From Paracidovorax sp031843945 (lineage in GTDB: Bacteria; Pseudomonadota; Gammaproteobacteria; Burkholderiales; Burkholderiaceae_C): a stretch of 64,000 nucleotides of DNA. Positions 24,337-33,381 of this stretch are shown one piece after another. The stretch spans positions 186,001 to 250,000 of the forward strand of contig NZ_JAVTJJ010000001.1 in assembly GCF_031843945.1 (NCBI RefSeq), in the 5' to 3' direction. The position numbers and the translations under genes are program-made. The notes beneath the pieces were generated by a model that saw only the letters and a program-made list of their open reading frames with translations, was not told where the DNA came from and did not search any database. Each line of letters starts with the position of its first letter. Positions within the stretch are counted from its first letter, which is position 1.

Positions 24337-27300
24337 GTGCGTCTCAATTCCATCAAACTCGCCGGCTTCAAGTCGTTTGCCGAGCCCACCAACTTTCTGC
24401 TGCCCGGGCAACTGGTCGGCGTGGTGGGGCCGAACGGCTGCGGCAAGTCCAACATCATGGACGCGGTGCGCTGGGTGCTGGGCGAGAGCAAGGCCAGCGA
24501 GCTGCGCGGCGAGTCGATGCAGGACGTTATCTTCAGCGGCACCACCAGCCGCAAGCAGGCCAGCCGCGCTAGCGTGGAACTGGTGTTCGACAACGCAGAC
24601 CACCGGGCAGGCGGGCAGTGGAGCCAGTACGGCGAGATTGCTGTCAAGCGCGTGCTCACGCGCGACGGCAACAGCAGCTACTACATCAACAACCAGGCGG
24701 TGCGCCGCCGCGACGTTCAGGACGTGTTCCTGGGCACCGGCCTGGGGCCGCGCGCCTACGCCATCATCGGCCAGGGCACGATCAGCCGCATCATCGAGTC
24801 GCGCCCCGAAGAGCTGCGGCTCTTTCTGGAAGAGGCCGCGGGCGTTTCGAAATACAAGGAACGCCGGCGCGAGACCGAAAACCGCCTGTCGGGCACGGCC
24901 GAGAACCTGACGCGGGTGGAAGACATCCTGCGCGAACTCAACGCCAACCTCGAGCGGCTGGAAAAGCAGGCCGAGGTCGCCGCCAAGTACAACGCGCTGC
25001 AGTCGGATGTGACGCTCAAGCAGCAGCAGCTGTGGTTTCTGAAACGGGCCGACGCCGAGGCCGAGCAGGCCCGCGTGCGCACCGACGGCCTGCAGGCCGT
25101 GAACGACCTCGAATCGCGCATGGCCGACCTGCGTTCGGTGGAAGCCGACCTGGAAAGCATCCGCCAGGCGCACTACAGCGCGGGTGACCTGGTCAATCAA
25201 GCACAGGGCCGGCTGTATGAAGCCACGGCCGAAGTCGGCAAGCTCGAAGCCGAGATCCGCTACGTGGTCGAAGGCCGCCAGCGCGTGGAAACGCGCCTCG
25301 TCCAACTGGCCGAGCAGATCGCGCAATGGTCCGCCCGCAAGGACGACGCCGAAGCCGAAATGGAAAATTTGGCCGCCGGCGGCGTGGACGCCGAAGAGCG
25401 CGCCGAGCTGCTGGCCGCCCAGGTCGAAGAACAAGCCCAGCTGATGCCCGACCTGGAAGACGCCCTGCGCCGGGCCCAGCAGGCCGCCACTGACCAACGC
25501 GGCGCGGTGGTGCAGGTGCAGCAGCAGATCGGCGTGCTCGCAGCCGAGCAGCGCAGCATCGACGAACAAAGCCGCCAGCTGGACGTGCGCGAAGAACGCC
25601 TGCTGACCGACCGCAATGCGCTGGCCGCCCCCGACGAAACTCGTCTGACGCAGCTGCGTGAAGAGCTGGAAGCGGCGCAGGAAGCTGCCGAGATGGCCGA
25701 AGCCCGCCATGCCGAGCTGCAAGATGCGGTGCCGCAGCTGGACGACGACCGCCGCACGCGCCAGCAGGCCGTGAACAGCGAAAGCGCCCGCCAGGCCGAC
25801 CTGTCCGCGCGGCTGGAAGCCTTGAAGGCGCTGCAGGAAAAGGTCAAGACCGACGGAAAGCTGCAACCCTGGCTCGCCCGCCACGGCCTGGATGGCCTGC
25901 AGGGCCTGTGGAGCCGCATCCACATCGAACCCGGCTGGGAGAACGCCCTGGAAGCCGCGCTGCGCGAGCGCTTGGGCGCGCTCGAGGTCGGCCGGCTGGA
26001 GATGGTGCGCGGTTTTCTTGGCGCGGGCGGCACCGATGCGCCGCCGGCCCGGCTCGCGTTCTACAGCCCTGCCGGAGCTGCCGCTGCTCCCGTTGCCAGC
26101 AGCTTGTCATCGAGGCTGTCCGACCTGCTGCGCGTGCAGGACGCCGGCCTGCGCGCCGTGCTGGTCGACTGGCTGCAAGGCTGCAGCACTGCACCCTCAC
26201 TGGAAGACGCGTTGCAACGCCGCGCTCATGCGCAACTGCAGCCGGGCGAGATGGTCTACGTGCCCAGCGGCCACGCCGTCGGCGCCCACGGCGTGACCTT
26301 CTACGCGCCCGATTCCGAGCAGTCCGGCCTGCTGGCCCGCGCTCAGGAAATCGAGCACCTCGAAAAGGAGGTGCGTGCTCAGCACCTGATTGCCGAGGAA
26401 TCGCGAACCGCTCTGGTGCGTGCCGAATCCGCTTACGCCGACGCGTCGCAGCGCCTGGTCGCCGCGCGCCGCGAAGCCGCCGACACGCAGACCCGCGCGC
26501 ACACGCTGCAGGTGGAAACCCTTCGCCTGTCGCAACTGGCTGAGCAGACGCGTGCGCGCAGCGAGCAGATCGGCACAGATTTGTCCGAAGTGCAGGCGCA
26601 ACTGGCCGACCTGCAGGAACGCCGCGTGACTGCCGAGGCCCGCTTTGAAGAGCTGGACCTGCAACTGGCCGACAGCCAGGAGCGCCATGCCCAACTCGAC
26701 GAGCGCGTCATCGACGCCGAACGCAAGCTGGCCGAATGCCGCGAGCAGCAGCGCGCATTGGAGCGGCAGGCGCAGGAAGCCACCTTCTCGCAGCGCAGCC
26801 TGGAGGCGCGCCGCGCCGAGCTGGCCCGCACCATTGACACCGCCCGCCAGCAGGCCACCGCCCTGGCCGATGAAGAGCAGCGCGCACGTGACGAAATGGC
26901 GCGCCTGTCGGCCGCCGCCGCACAAGGCGGTTTGCAGCAGGCGCTGGACGTGAAGATGGAGCGGGAGAAAGCCCTGGGCGCCCAGCGCAGCGAATACGAC
27001 GACCTGACGGCCCGCCTGCGCGCGAGCGACGAGCGCCGCATGCAGTTGGAGCGCGCGCTCGACCCGCTGCGCCAGCGCATCACCGACTTCCAGCTCAAGG
27101 AACAGGCCGCGCGCTTAGGCCTGGAGCAATACACCACGCTGCTGGCCGACGCGCAGGCCGACCTGGCGGCCGTCGCCCAGTCGATTGCCGAAGGCAACGT
27201 GCGCGCCACCGGCCTGCAGGGCGAGATCGACCGGCTGCACCGCGAGATCGCGGCCCTGGGCGCCGTGAATCTGGCCGCGCTGGACGAGTTGAAGCTCGCC

Positions 27301-27870
27301 AGCGAGCGCAAGATTTTCCTCGACGCGCAGGTGGCCGACCTGACCGAGGCCATGACCACGCTGGAAGACGCCATCCGCAAGATCGATGGCGAAACGCGCC
27401 AGTTGCTGTCGGGCACCTTCGACATCGTGAACGGCCATTTCGGCCGCATGTTCCCCGAGTTGTTCGGTGGCGGGCAGGCCCGGCTCATCATCACGGGCGA
27501 CGAAATCCTCGACTCGGGCGTGCAGGTGATGGCGCAGCCGCCGGGCAAGAAGAACCAGACCATCCATTTGCTGTCGGGTGGCGAGAAAGCGCTGACGGCC
27601 ATCGCGCTCGTGTTTGCCATCTTCCAGCTGAACCCGGCGCCGTTCTGCCTGCTGGACGAGGTGGACGCGCCGCTGGATGACGCCAACACCGAGCGCTATG
27701 CCAAGCTGGTGTCCAGCATGGCCAAGGGAACGCAGTTCCTGTTCATCAGTCACAACAAGATCGCGATGGAAATGGCCGAACAACTCATTGGCGTGACCAT
27801 GCAGGAGCAGGGCGTGTCGCGCATCGTGGCGGTGGACATGGAGTCCGCGCTGTCCATGGCCGATTCCTGA
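24337..27870 (+). CDS. smc: Chromosome segregation protein SMC
   Basis: This is a full-length SMC ATPase of about 1177 residues. The N-terminal head has Walker A GPNGCGKSNI, long coiled coils flank a hinge region at about 500-650, and the C-terminal head has signature LLSGGEKALTAIAL and Walker B FCLLDEVDAPLDD. SMC organises and segregates the chromosome with ScpA and ScpB. The open frame begins at 24232, but GTG at 24337 gives the standard beginning VRLNSIKLAGFKSF and is chosen. It is followed by zipA about 50 bases downstream, a common order in beta- and gammaproteobacteria. Confidence 0.96.
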   Translation: MRLNSIKLAGFKSFAEPTNFLLPGQLVGVVGPNGCGKSNIMDAVRWVLGESKASELRGESMQDVIFSGTTSRKQASRASVELVFDNADHRAGGQWSQYGEIAVKRVLTRDGNSSYYINNQAVRRRDVQDVFLGTGLGPRAYAIIGQGTISRIIESRPEELRLFLEEAAGVSKYKERRRETENRLSGTAENLTRVEDILRELNANLERLEKQAEVAAKYNALQSDVTLKQQQLWFLKRADAEAEQARVRTDGLQAVNDLESRMADLRSVEADLESIRQAHYSAGDLVNQAQGRLYEATAEVGKLEAEIRYVVEGRQRVETRLVQLAEQIAQWSARKDDAEAEMENLAAGGVDAEERAELLAAQVEEQAQLMPDLEDALRRAQQAATDQRGAVVQVQQQIGVLAAEQRSIDEQSRQLDVREERLLTDRNALAAPDETRLTQLREELEAAQEAAEMAEARHAELQDAVPQLDDDRRTRQQAVNSESARQADLSARLEALKALQEKVKTDGKLQPWLARHGLDGLQGLWSRIHIEPGWENALEAALRERLGALEVGRLEMVRGFLGAGGTDAPPARLAFYSPAGAAAAPVASSLSSRLSDLLRVQDAGLRAVLVDWLQGCSTAPSLEDALQRRAHAQLQPGEMVYVPSGHAVGAHGVTFYAPDSEQSGLLARAQEIEHLEKEVRAQHLIAEESRTALVRAESAYADASQRLVAARREAADTQTRAHTLQVETLRLSQLAEQTRARSEQIGTDLSEVQAQLADLQERRVTAEARFEELDLQLADSQERHAQLDERVIDAERKLAECREQQRALERQAQEATFSQRSLEARRAELARTIDTARQQATALADEEQRARDEMARLSAAAAQGGLQQALDVKMEREKALGAQRSEYDDLTARLRASDERRMQLERALDPLRQRITDFQLKEQAARLGLEQYTTLLADAQADLAAVAQSIAEGNVRATGLQGEIDRLHREIAALGAVNLAALDELKLASERKIFLDAQVADLTEAMTTLEDAIRKIDGETRQLLSGTFDIVNGHFGRMFPELFGGGQARLIITGDEILDSGVQVMAQPPGKKNQTIHLLSGGEKALTAIALVFAIFQLNPAPFCLLDEVDAPLDDANTERYAKLVSSMAKGTQFLFISHNKIAMEMAEQLIGVTMQEQGVSRIVAVDMESALSMADS

Positions 27871-27920
27871 TTGCCTGTACAGACCGTCCTTCCCCGTATC
27901 TCGAAGACCGCATTTCCACC

Positions 27921-29027
27921 ATGAGCAATTTCCAACTCGGTCTCATCATTGCCGGCGGCGTCGTGCTGGCGGCCATCGTCGCCTACAACGCCTGGGTCAC
28001 CCAGCGCAATGCGCCCAAGCGAGCCCGCCCGCCCGAGGTGGACGGCGCTGCCGAACCCGCGCTGCGCCAGGACCCGGCCTTCGACGGCCTGGGCAGTGTG
28101 GTGCCAGGCGCGGACGGGCAGGGTGACACCGAACCATCGATGGACAGCCACGCCGTCGATCTGCAAGACGCGCTGCAGATGCCCGTGCCTCCGGCCGAGC
28201 GCCGTGGCGGGCTCGACCCGCTGATCGATGCCATCGCGCCGCTGGTGGCCGAACAGGTTGTCTCGGGTGATGCAGCCCTGGCCGCGCTGCCGCCCACGCG
28301 CCGCGCCGGCAGCAAGCCCTTTGCCATCGAAGGCTTCAACGAAGCCGTCCAGCAGTGGGAAACCCCGGTGGCCGGCCAGCGCTACACGCACTTTCAGGCG
28401 GGCGTGCAACTGGCCAACCGGCTGGGCGCACTCAACGAGATCGAGTTTTCGGAGTTCGTCGTCAAGGCCCAGGGCTTTGCCGATGCCATCAACGCGGCGC
28501 CGGACTTTCCCGACATGCTGCACGAGGTGGCCCGCGCCCGCGAACTCGACCAGTTCGCCAGTGACCACGACGCGCAGCTGACCTTTGCCCTGCGCGCGCG
28601 CCAGGCCGCCTGGAGCCCCGGCTACGTGCAGCAGAACGCGGTGCGCGAAGGCTTCACGCCCGGCGCCATTCCCGGCCGGCTGGTCCTGCCCGCCACCAGC
28701 GGCCCGGGCCTGCCGCCCGCGCTGACGCTGGCCTACGACACCCAGGCCGCCCTGTCGGACGACCCCGAGCAGTCCGCCATCCGCGAGATCACGCTGAGCC
28801 TGGACGTGGCGCAGGTGCACCGCACCGAGCAGCCCTTCCAGCGGCTGCGCGACGTGGCCGCCGCCCTGGGCCAGGCCATGGACGGCGTGCTGTGCGACCA
28901 GAACGGCACGCCGCTGCCCGCGATGACCATGGACCCGATCGCCACCGACCTGGAACTGCTCTACGACAAGCTGGACAGCCGCGACCTGTCGGCCGGCTCG
29001 GTGCTGGCGCGGCGCCTGTTCAGTTGA
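27921..29027 (+). CDS. zipA: Cell division protein ZipA-like, FtsZ-binding
   Basis: This protein of 368 residues has an N-terminal membrane helix (FQLGLIIAGGVVLAAIVAY), a variable Pro/Asp-rich linker and a globular C-terminal domain from about 230 that fits the ZipA FtsZ-binding domain. ZipA anchors FtsZ to the inner membrane at the division site. Sequence conservation of betaproteobacterial ZipA is low, but the anchor-linker-domain layout and its position between smc and ligA support the call. Confidence 0.85.
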   Translation: MSNFQLGLIIAGGVVLAAIVAYNAWVTQRNAPKRARPPEVDGAAEPALRQDPAFDGLGSVVPGADGQGDTEPSMDSHAVDLQDALQMPVPPAERRGGLDPLIDAIAPLVAEQVVSGDAALAALPPTRRAGSKPFAIEGFNEAVQQWETPVAGQRYTHFQAGVQLANRLGALNEIEFSEFVVKAQGFADAINAAPDFPDMLHEVARARELDQFASDHDAQLTFALRARQAAWSPGYVQQNAVREGFTPGAIPGRLVLPATSGPGLPPALTLAYDTQAALSDDPEQSAIREITLSLDVAQVHRTEQPFQRLRDVAAALGQAMDGVLCDQNGTPLPAMTMDPIATDLELLYDKLDSRDLSAGSVLARRLFS

Positions 29028-29035
29028 GCGCGGCC

Positions 29036-29563
29036 ATGGCAATGCGTGACATCTTTCTGCCGCCACTGGTGGAACACAACGGCGGCCTGTACCGCTCGGG
29101 CCAGCGCCGCTGGAACGTGACCAAGGCCGCCGTGCTGGCCGTGGCAGGCGTGGGAGTGATCGCATTCGGTCAGCTCTACATCATGGGCTGCGTGTATTTG
29201 GCGATTGCCGGCTGGCTAGGGTGGCGCGAATGGGCGGACTACCGCGCCTTCGGCGACGCCGGCCGCCCGCTGGTGCGCATTCAGGAAGGCGCGGCCTTCT
29301 TTGCGTTGCCCTCGCGGTTGATTCCGAAGCACGTGGATGTGCCGCTGCGCGAGGTCAAGGCGCTCACCGTGCTGGGCGACGCGTTGCGGCGCAACTTCGT
29401 GTTCGAGCGCCGGCATGGCGAGTCGATCCGCTTCGACATCAGCTATGGGCGGCACGATAGCCGCGTGCTGGAATTCGTGCAGCGGCAGATGCCGGCGCGC
29501 GTTCCCGTGACGATCAAGGAGCCGCCTGCGGCTTCGGGTTCGCTGCACGGCAGCGCCCGTTGA
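29036..29563 (+). CDS. Uncharacterised membrane protein between zipA and ligA
   Basis: This protein of 175 residues has two adjacent hydrophobic helices at about 29-65 and a cytoplasmic beta-rich C-terminal domain (about 80-160) ending in a Pro/Ala-rich tail. The layout is loosely like membrane proteins carrying a bacterial PH-type domain, but no family motif is certain. ATG at 29036 lies eight bases after the zipA stop, with ATG at 29042 as an alternative. Its position in the smc-zipA-ligA run suggests co-transcription with zipA; no function can be assigned. Confidence 0.65.
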   Translation: MAMRDIFLPPLVEHNGGLYRSGQRRWNVTKAAVLAVAGVGVIAFGQLYIMGCVYLAIAGWLGWREWADYRAFGDAGRPLVRIQEGAAFFALPSRLIPKHVDVPLREVKALTVLGDALRRNFVFERRHGESIRFDISYGRHDSRVLEFVQRQMPARVPVTIKEPPAASGSLHGSAR

Positions 29564-29631
29564 CTTCAGCGCGTTAGCCCGCTTTTGCTGTGCCGTGAAA
29601 GGGCGCAGCAGCCAAAGGACAAGCCAAAGCC

Positions 29632-31848
29632 ATGGCCGATACACCCGATCTTTTTTCCGCTCCAGCGCCCGACGGTAGTGCGCAGGTAGCTATCAAAATA
29701 GAAGCACTGCGAAAGCAGCTCACCCATTGGGCGCACCAGTATTACGTGCTGGATGCGCCCACGGTGCCCGACGCCGAGTACGACCGCGTCTTCCAGGCCC
29801 TGCAGGCGCTGGAAGCCGCGCACCCCGACCTCGTCACCCCCGATTCGCCCACGCAGCGAGTGATCGGCGCGGTGATGGAGGGCCTATCGCCCGTGCGCCA
29901 CCGCGTGCCCATGCTCAGCATTCGCACCGAAACCGACACGGAAGCCAGCGGCGCAGCCACCTTCGATGCCCGCGTGCGGCGCGAGCTGAAGCTGCCCGCC
30001 GACGCGCCGCCCATCGAATACGTGGCCGAGCCCAAGTTCGATGGCCTGGCCATGAGCCTGCGCTATGAAAACGGCCGCCTGGTGCAGGCTGCCACGCGCG
30101 GCGACGGCGAGGTGGGCGAGGACGTCACGCACAACATCCGCACCATCCGGCAGATTCCCAAGAACCTGCCCACCGATGCCGAGACGCCAGTGCCTGCGGT
30201 GCTGGAAGTGCGCGGCGAGGTCTACATGCGCCGGGCCGACTTCGACCAGCTCAACGAGCGCCAGCGCGAGGCCGGCGGCAAAACCTTCGTCAACCCGCGT
30301 AACGCGGCGGCCGGTGCGGTGCGGCAGCTCGATTCGGGCATCACGCTGCAGCGGCCGCTGTCGTTCTTTGCCTACGGGCTGGGCGACATCACGCCGACCG
30401 AAGACGGCGGGCCTAATTTCGCCACGCATTTCGACATGCTGCAGACGCTGAAATCATGGCGTTTTCCGGTCGCAGCGCAGGTGCGCACTGCGCAGGGCGC
30501 TACGGAATTGGTAGCGTTCCACGAAGAGATCGGTACCAGCCGCGACCAGTTGCCCTACGACATCGACGGCGTGGTCTACAAGGTCAACAGCCTGGCGCTG
30601 CAAAGGCAGCTGGGCTTCGTCACGCGTGAGCCGCGCTGGGCCGTGGCGCACAAATATCCGGCGCAGGAGATGGTCACGCGCGTCGAAGGCATCGACGTGC
30701 AGGTTGGCCGCACCGGCAAGCTGACGCCCGTGGCGCGGCTGGCGCCGGTGTTCGTGGGCGGCGTCACCGTCACCAACGCCACGCTGCACAACCTGTTCGA
30801 GATTCGCAAGAAAGGCGTGCGCCTGGGCGACCAGGTCATCGTGCGCCGCGCGGGTGATGTGATCCCGGAAGTGGTGGGCACGGTGCCCGCCGCGTTGCTG
30901 CCGATTGCCGGGGCGCTGCAAGGCTCCGACGCGCTGGCCGATGCCGCGTCGGCTGCCGATGGCACCGCGCCCGATGCCGCTCGCGCTGCGCCACGTTCGC
31001 CTTACGTGCCCAACTTCCGCATGCCGCGCCAGTGCCCCATCTGCGGCAGCGCCGTGGTGCGCGAAAAGGGCGAGGCCAACCACCGCTGCACCGGCGGGCT
31101 GTTCTGCCCCGCTCAGCGCAAGGAAGCCATCCTGCACTTTGCCGCGCGCCGCGCCATGGACATCGAGGGCCTGGGCGACAAGCTGGTGGACCAATTGGTG
31201 GAGGGCAACGTCATCCGCACGCTGCCCGACCTGTACCGGCTGGGCCTGACCGCGTTGGCCGCGCTGGACCGCATGGCGGAGAAGTCGGCGCAGAACGTGA
31301 TCGCCGCGCTGGAGAAATCCAAGCAGACCACGCTGCCGCGCTTTCTGTTCGGCCTGGGCATTCGCCACATCGGCGAGGCCACCGCCAAAGACCTGGCACG
31401 CCATTTCGGCAGCCTGCACGCCATCATGGACGCCAGCGTGGAGCAACTGCTGGAAGTCAACGACGTGGGCCCCATCGTGGCCGAAGCCCTGCACACCTTC
31501 TTCGCGCAGCCGCATAACCGCGAGGTGGTCGAGCAGTTGCGCGCTTGCGGAGTGACCTGGGAAGAGGGCGCCCCCGCCGAGCGCGCCACGCTGCTGCTGG
31601 CGGGCCTGACGGTGGTCATCACCGGCACGCTGCCCACCTTGAGCCGCGACGAAGCCAAGGACTTGCTGGAAGCTGCCGGTGCCAAGGTAGCAGGGTCGGT
31701 CAGCAAGAAGACCAGCTACGTGGTGGCAGGTGAAGAGGCCGGCAGCAAGCTGACCAAGGCGCAGGAGCTGGGTGTGCCCGTGCTGGACGAAGACGGCCTG
31801 CGGGCGCTGCTGCAGCGCGGCCCGGCCGGCGTGGGTGGCGCTGGCTGA
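29632..31848 (+). CDS. ligA: NAD-dependent DNA ligase LigA
   Basis: This is a complete LigA of 738 residues. The adenylation domain has the active lysine in EPKFDG near residue 135. An OB domain, a four-cysteine zinc finger (CPIC...C...FC), helix-hairpin-helix repeats and a C-terminal BRCT domain (VVITGTLPTLSRDEAK) follow. The protein seals nicks using NAD. Two departures are visible: an N-terminal extension that includes a copy of the dispersed repeat (encoding SAQVAIK), and an Ala-rich linker of about 40 residues before the zinc finger. Neither touches catalytic residues. Confidence 0.97.
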   Translation: MADTPDLFSAPAPDGSAQVAIKIEALRKQLTHWAHQYYVLDAPTVPDAEYDRVFQALQALEAAHPDLVTPDSPTQRVIGAVMEGLSPVRHRVPMLSIRTETDTEASGAATFDARVRRELKLPADAPPIEYVAEPKFDGLAMSLRYENGRLVQAATRGDGEVGEDVTHNIRTIRQIPKNLPTDAETPVPAVLEVRGEVYMRRADFDQLNERQREAGGKTFVNPRNAAAGAVRQLDSGITLQRPLSFFAYGLGDITPTEDGGPNFATHFDMLQTLKSWRFPVAAQVRTAQGATELVAFHEEIGTSRDQLPYDIDGVVYKVNSLALQRQLGFVTREPRWAVAHKYPAQEMVTRVEGIDVQVGRTGKLTPVARLAPVFVGGVTVTNATLHNLFEIRKKGVRLGDQVIVRRAGDVIPEVVGTVPAALLPIAGALQGSDALADAASAADGTAPDAARAAPRSPYVPNFRMPRQCPICGSAVVREKGEANHRCTGGLFCPAQRKEAILHFAARRAMDIEGLGDKLVDQLVEGNVIRTLPDLYRLGLTALAALDRMAEKSAQNVIAALEKSKQTTLPRFLFGLGIRHIGEATAKDLARHFGSLHAIMDASVEQLLEVNDVGPIVAEALHTFFAQPHNREVVEQLRACGVTWEEGAPAERATLLLAGLTVVITGTLPTLSRDEAKDLLEAAGAKVAGSVSKKTSYVVAGEEAGSKLTKAQELGVPVLDEDGLRALLQRGPAGVGGAG
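29660..29702 (-). repeat. Dispersed palindromic repeat, copy 6, inside ligA
   Basis: The segment tccagcgcccgac...gcgcaggtagctatcaaaatag is a shortened copy in inverse orientation. It is read in frame as the N-terminal extension of LigA, ending SAQVAIKIEA. The hairpin arms are degraded but the tagctat end is clear. Confidence 0.65.
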
Positions 31849-32067
31849 CAGGCGCCGCAGCCGTTGTCTGCCCTTGCCGGGTGAACCAGGGCAGCGCCAA
31901 GCGCGTAGGAAGAGCTGCCGAGCAGCGGACGTTTCGTTCGCGCACATTCTTACCAGCCCACAACGGTGTCCTTGCATGTTTGAGCACCTTGAATCTCGGC
32001 AGGCAACGAGCCTGCACCGCGACTGTGTCCCGGGAGCACGAACGGGTTCGATCCACCAGGGATCAGC

Positions 32068-33381
32068 ATGAGCACCGCGCTGTTCTGGTTTCGCAGCGAC
32101 CTGCGCCTGCACGACCAGCCGGCATTGCAGGCGGCGCTGCGCGATGGCCATCAGCGCCTGCTGCCGGTGGTCTGCCTGCCCGCTGCCAATGCCATGACGC
32201 CTTGGGGATTCGCCCGCGTCGGGCCGCATCGCCGGGATTTCATGGCCGACACGCTGCGTGACCTGGGGGACCGCCTGGCCGCGCTGGGCAGCCCGCTCAT
32301 CGTCTGCCGCGCAGCGCCTGCACAGGCCCTGCCTGCGCTGGCCCGCGCGGTAGGGGCAGATGCGTTGGTGTGCGAAGAGATTGCCGCCCCCGAAGAGCAG
32401 GCCGAAGTGGACGCGCTGCGCGCTGCCGGCCTGCGCGTGCAGACCTTGTGGCACAGCAGCCTGCTGGACCCTGCCGCGCTGCCATGGCCGGCAGACGGTC
32501 TGCCGGGCGTGTTCACCGCCTTCCGCCAGTCGGTGGAACGCGCCGGCATCGCGCCTGCTGCGCCGCTGCCCGCACCCTTGCAACTGCCGCCGCCCCCCGA
32601 TGTGTCCGCTGCGGTGTTGCAAGCCGTTGGGGCGGAGCCGGGCGGGGAGCCGGATCATCACGCCAGCGCGGGTGGACACGACCCGCGCTCATCCTTTCCC
32701 TACGGCACGCCCGCCTGCCAGGGCGGCGAGACGGCCGCTTTGGCCCATCTGGCGCAGTATCTGGCGCGCAAGCTGCCGCACAGCTACAAGGCCACCCGCA
32801 ATGGGCTGACGGGCCTGGACTATTCCGCCAAGCTGTCGCCCTGGCTGGCCACAGGCGCGCTGTCGCCACGCAGGGTGCTGGCCGACCTGAAGTCTTTCGA
32901 GCGCGAGCATGGCGCCAACGAGGGCACGTACTGGCTGTGGTTCGAGTTGCTGTGGCGCGACTATTTCCGGCTGCTGCACCTGCAGCACGGTGCTGCGCTC
33001 TACCGCGCCCGGGGGCTTTCGGCGCAGCCGCTGGCCCGGCACGACGCCCAGGGCTTCGAGCGCTGGTGCCAGGGCCGCACGGGCGAGCCGCTGGTGGATG
33101 CCGCCCTGCGTGAACTGGCTGCCACCGGTTACCTGAGCAACCGGCTGCGCCAGGTGGCTGCCAGCTACCTCATCCATGACCTGCAGGGCGACTGGCGCGC
33201 GGGCGCGGCGTGGTTTGAATCGCAATTGGTGGACTACGACGTCTACAGCAACCAGGGCAATTGGCTCTACATCGCCGGGCGTGGCACCGACCCGCGCGGC
33301 GGCCGGCGCTTCAACCCCGCCAAGCAGACGCAGGACCACGATGCCGACGGCAGCTACCGCCGCCTGTGGGGTGCTGCATGA
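32068..33381 (+). CDS. DASH-family cryptochrome/photolyase
   Basis: This protein of 437 residues has the photolyase fold: an N-terminal alpha/beta domain (ALFWFRSDLRLHDQPAL) and a helical FAD-binding domain. The C-terminal region NWLYIAGRGTDPRGGRRFN followed by KQTQDHDADGSYRRLWG is the form seen in DASH cryptochromes, which repair cyclobutane dimers mainly in single-stranded DNA and may also sense light. ATG at 32068 follows GGGATCA. It shares an ATGA overlap with the next photolyase gene, so the two are translated together. The 219-base upstream gap has no gene. Confidence 0.9.
   Translation: MSTALFWFRSDLRLHDQPALQAALRDGHQRLLPVVCLPAANAMTPWGFARVGPHRRDFMADTLRDLGDRLAALGSPLIVCRAAPAQALPALARAVGADALVCEEIAAPEEQAEVDALRAAGLRVQTLWHSSLLDPAALPWPADGLPGVFTAFRQSVERAGIAPAAPLPAPLQLPPPPDVSAAVLQAVGAEPGGEPDHHASAGGHDPRSSFPYGTPACQGGETAALAHLAQYLARKLPHSYKATRNGLTGLDYSAKLSPWLATGALSPRRVLADLKSFEREHGANEGTYWLWFELLWRDYFRLLHLQHGAALYRARGLSAQPLARHDAQGFERWCQGRTGEPLVDAALRELAATGYLSNRLRQVAASYLIHDLQGDWRAGAAWFESQLVDYDVYSNQGNWLYIAGRGTDPRGGRRFNPAKQTQDHDADGSYRRLWGAA

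Noticed and set aside
31849..32067. Possible cobalamin riboswitch before the DASH photolyase gene (ccgcgactgt-like stretch)
   Set aside because: A short stretch resembles one conserved part of B12 riboswitches, but the other conserved boxes are missing or too far away. The gap is left without a call.
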